Origin: Hyphomicrobiales bacterium
GTDB lineage: Bacteria; Pseudomonadota; Alphaproteobacteria; Rhizobiales; Beijerinckiaceae
Direction of reading: 5' to 3'
Length of the DNA stretch: 56,671 nt
Assembly (NCBI GenBank): GCA_900470775.1
Contig: UCBZ01000019.1
Span: 1-56,671 of the forward strand
The stretch's first letter is position 1. Every line of letters starts with the position of its first letter. This document shows, one piece after another, positions 54,855 to 56,671 of this stretch. The notes below the pieces were generated by a model. That model was not told the DNA's origin. It searched no databases and saw nothing but the letters and a program-made list of their open reading frames with translations. The position numbers were made by a program, and so were the translations under genes.

Positions 54855-55271
54855 CTAGATCGCCCAGAAGGCGCGCGCGCCCTCCGGCAGGCGCTTCAGC
54901 GCGCGCTCGAAGCCAGCCGGATCAACATGGCGGCGCAGCACGCGAGTGGTGTCGGCGATGCCGCTGTCAGGGAGTAGCGTATGGTCGGGACGGAAGGTTT
55001 GCGCCTCGCGAGTCAGCGTCGCCCGGTCGGCGAAGGGTTTTGGCGGCGCGATATCCCATTCCCGCAGCAGCATCGCGCCAAGCACGGCCGGCAGAGCGTC
55101 GGCGAAGACGAGCGCCTGCTCCGGCGTCAGCCGCGCCCGGAAGGTGACGAACACGGCGAGCACCGCCGCATAGGCCGCATTGGTGGTGGGAAGGCTCAGC
55201 TCATCGCGCGCATCGAGCAGGAACCGCTCGAAATCACGCGAGGCATGGATATAGAGGGATGGAACGGTCAT
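54855..55271 (-). CDS. DUF2267 domain protein
   Basis: This 138-residue soluble protein resembles the DUF2267 family: a repeated helical fold with ARLTPEQALVFADALPAVLGAMLLREW in the middle and DTTRVLRRHVDPAGFERALKRLPEGARAFW at the end. No biochemical role is established. It starts at 55271. A longer frame upstream would translate part of repeat D3. It is flanked on both sides by family D repeats in the same orientation (54679-54830 and 55358-55505). Confidence 0.82.
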   Translation of the reverse strand: MTVPSLYIHASRDFERFLLDARDELSLPTTNAAYAAVLAVFVTFRARLTPEQALVFADALPAVLGAMLLREWDIAPPKPFADRATLTREAQTFRPDHTLLPDSGIADTTRVLRRHVDPAGFERALKRLPEGARAFWAI

Positions 55272-55301
55272 GGCGGGGATTTTAGCGCGAGGCGCCCTCG
55301 C

Positions 55302-55330
55302 CGTCAGGATCGGGCTTGTCCCGAGTATGG
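55302..55330. repeat. Family C half-element, copy C6
   Basis: GTCAGGATCGGGCTTGTCCC followed by GAGTATGGC matches the left arm of family C only. No mirrored arm follows before family D copy D3 begins. Confidence 0.45.
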
Positions 55331-55357
55331 CAAAAGGCACCCGGACCACGACGCAGA

Positions 55358-55505
55358 ACCCTCTCCCGGAGAGAGGGTAGGATGAGGAGTCGTCCGCTAT
55401 CCGCATGAGGCAGAGCCCTCACCGCGCGCTGCGGTTTGGCTCGGCGTTTGCCTGGTCGAGGGGCCGGCACCTGATCCCCGCCCTTTTCTTTACAGAAAAC
55501 GCGCC
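55358..55505. repeat. Family D composite repeat, copy D3
   Basis: Begins AACCCTCTCCCGGAGAGAGG and shares with D2 the segments GAGCCCTCACCGCGCG, TTGCCTGGTCGAGGGGC and a closing CCCTTTTCTTTACAG-like end. Its right end has more changes than D2 and abuts the AT-rich DUF4238 gene. Confidence 0.75.
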
Positions 55506-55507
55506 GT

Positions 55508-56563
55508 CTATTCTTCATTAAGAGCTTCGTGCATTGCAGTTCGTGCCAAATAGCCTGAAAATGCACCTAAATTGACTCGGATATTACTGCTCATATCGAC
55601 GTATTCGTCTGACTTATCAGAACCAATAAAAAAATCCCATGAGCAATGAGAGGCCATTTCATTGAAATCGCGAGGCAGGTCAAAATCCGAAGAGCGCGCG
55701 CCGACCAGCATTCTCTCGCTACTTACCGGCATCAAAATGCGATCCACATCGTCAAAGCCCGATAATATTAAAGGCAAAACCGAGCGATCGTTCATAACCG
55801 ATATCGCTACACAATCTGGTAATATTAAGCCATTTTCTGCATCAATAGATCTCCATTCGAATTTCTGCATTTCCTCCACACGTTTGACCGGAGATAAATC
55901 CTCGTCCATTCCTCGCTTTTGGGCATTTTCAGCAATCAACGAAGCATCTTCACGAGCCCGTGACAACACGCCAACCAATGGCTCAAGCATTTGATGAATT
56001 TGAGAAAAATTTGATTTCATGAGATTAAATATCAGATCTGATGCTTCAGCTTCCGACAAGCCAGATTCTGCAATTTCCGATTTCCGTTCCACCAAGGCAT
56101 CGGACAACGCTGTCTCAAACCTCTTCGAAGGCTGATCTGACCCCAATCCCAAAAACCTCTGCGCAGCCTCTTTATTGGAGAAAACCCCTGCCAATTCTCC
56201 GAATAGGGCATCAGCCATTGCTGTAGAACTTAATCGAACAAATCTATTTCTAATAATAAGGTGAGTAATCAGCTTACTCGCCAATAGACCATCAACTGAT
56301 TGTCCGCTTTCGTTTGATCGAATTAAAGAAATTGCTTCAGATATAAAATTCTCGTAGTTCGTAATTTTATCATCGAGTGTAAACACGGATGGATCTTCAG
56401 ATACCTCCGAGTAAAATTCTCGTTCTGCCGCAATCCCATCCGTTGGGACGACAAATGTACCCCGGTCAAAATGAAATACCGTAACATATGTCTTTTTCCC
56501 CCTAGGCTTGCCAAAACCTTTTAGAAGCATCTGCGGTATATAGTGTTGCTTTCGACCGGACAC
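55508..56563 (-). CDS. DUF4238 domain protein, AT-rich and probably acquired
   Basis: This 351-residue protein begins with the DUF4238 hallmark KQHYIPQMLLKGFG. A mostly helical remainder includes KLITHLIIRNRFVRLSSTAM and late MPVSSERMLVGAR. The family is widespread, often in accessory regions, and its function is unknown to me. The GTG start at 56563 lies 4 bases after the stop of a partial upstream frame. A methionine 11 codons in is an alternative. Base composition is far more AT-rich than any other gene in the window, with codons such as AAA, AAT, ATA and TTA common. This marks recent transfer. Confidence 0.8.
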   Translation of the reverse strand: MSGRKQHYIPQMLLKGFGKPRGKKTYVTVFHFDRGTFVVPTDGIAAEREFYSEVSEDPSVFTLDDKITNYENFISEAISLIRSNESGQSVDGLLASKLITHLIIRNRFVRLSSTAMADALFGELAGVFSNKEAAQRFLGLGSDQPSKRFETALSDALVERKSEIAESGLSEAEASDLIFNLMKSNFSQIHQMLEPLVGVLSRAREDASLIAENAQKRGMDEDLSPVKRVEEMQKFEWRSIDAENGLILPDCVAISVMNDRSVLPLILSGFDDVDRILMPVSSERMLVGARSSDFDLPRDFNEMASHCSWDFFIGSDKSDEYVDMSSNIRVNLGAFSGYLARTAMHEALNEE

Positions 56564-56567
56564 GCTC

Positions 56568-56671
56568 CTACCCCCGCCCCCTTCGTCTCAGGCCCCGCTC
56601 CTCCCCGGCCCCCTTCGGCCGCGACTCCGGCCGTGGCCCCATCTCGTCGAGCGTCGGCTTTTTCGGTCGCG
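56568..56671 (-). CDS. 3' end of a gene running off the window (partial)
   Basis: On the minus strand the last 104 bases hold an open frame that ends at TAG (56570-56568). Its 33 residues include KPTLDEMGPRPESRPKG and end in RGLRRRGRG. High-GC composition and the proline, arginine and glycine bias could mean either a genuine basic tail or non-coding DNA. It stops 4 bases upstream of the DUF4238 start. The family is not recognisable from so short a piece. Confidence 0.3.
   Translation of the reverse strand, partial: RPKKPTLDEMGPRPESRPKGAGEERGLRRRGRG

Overview
The window is high-GC DNA from what looks like a hyphomicrobial alphaproteobacterium. A Bosea- or Bradyrhizobium-like source is my inference. 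It rests on the mdh-sucC-sucD-sucA-sucB-lpd gene order, the polyhydroxybutyrate-related genes, an EcfG-type stress promoter, a rhizobial IolR-type operator and the abundance of palindromic intergenic repeats. I recognised no rRNA, tRNA, transposase, phage module or CRISPR array.

Layout. 0-9 kb: an uptake and catabolic region with a PPC-domain protein, an acyl-CoA synthetase, an IclR regulator, a fused DctQM TRAP permease with its DctP binding protein, an SDR dehydrogenase and a racemase-like protein without its catalytic cysteines. 9-16 kb: a myo-inositol cluster (RpiR regulator, iolC-DUF2090 fusion, iolD, iolE, iolB) with a candidate IolR operator; iolA, iolG and an inositol transporter are absent. 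16-18 kb: two envelope proteins. 17.7-26.7 kb, minus strand: a possible catabolic operon of epimerase, SDR and flavoprotein monooxygenase, then a complete peptide-type ABC importer with a fused double ATPase.

27-34 kb: small stress and envelope genes, a YbaL-type K+/H+ antiporter, a DUF3830 protein, a patatin-3-hydroxybutyrate dehydrogenase pair and a histidine-rich Zur-like regulator. 34-43 kb: ispG, kup, a DMT exporter, a MarR regulator, a cytosine deaminase-like amidohydrolase coupled to a quinone reductase-like protein, and folD. 42.8-52 kb: the lower TCA-cycle cluster on the minus strand, transcribed mdh to lpd. 52-54 kb: a zapE-tetR pair. 54-55.5 kb: repeat-rich non-coding DNA and a DUF2267 gene. 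55.5-56.6 kb: one strikingly AT-rich DUF4238 gene, probably acquired, next to the 3' end of another gene at the window edge.

The most unusual feature is a set of at least four families of composite palindromic repeats, more than twenty copies or remnants. Most lie between genes, some inside operons (TRAP, iol, TCA). One copy of family A lies in frame inside the fused ABC ATPase and encodes about 40 residues of its inter-domain linker. Another supplies the last codons and the stop of the monooxygenase. Coordinates were read by hand from the sequence; family names rest on motif recognition, not on database searches.
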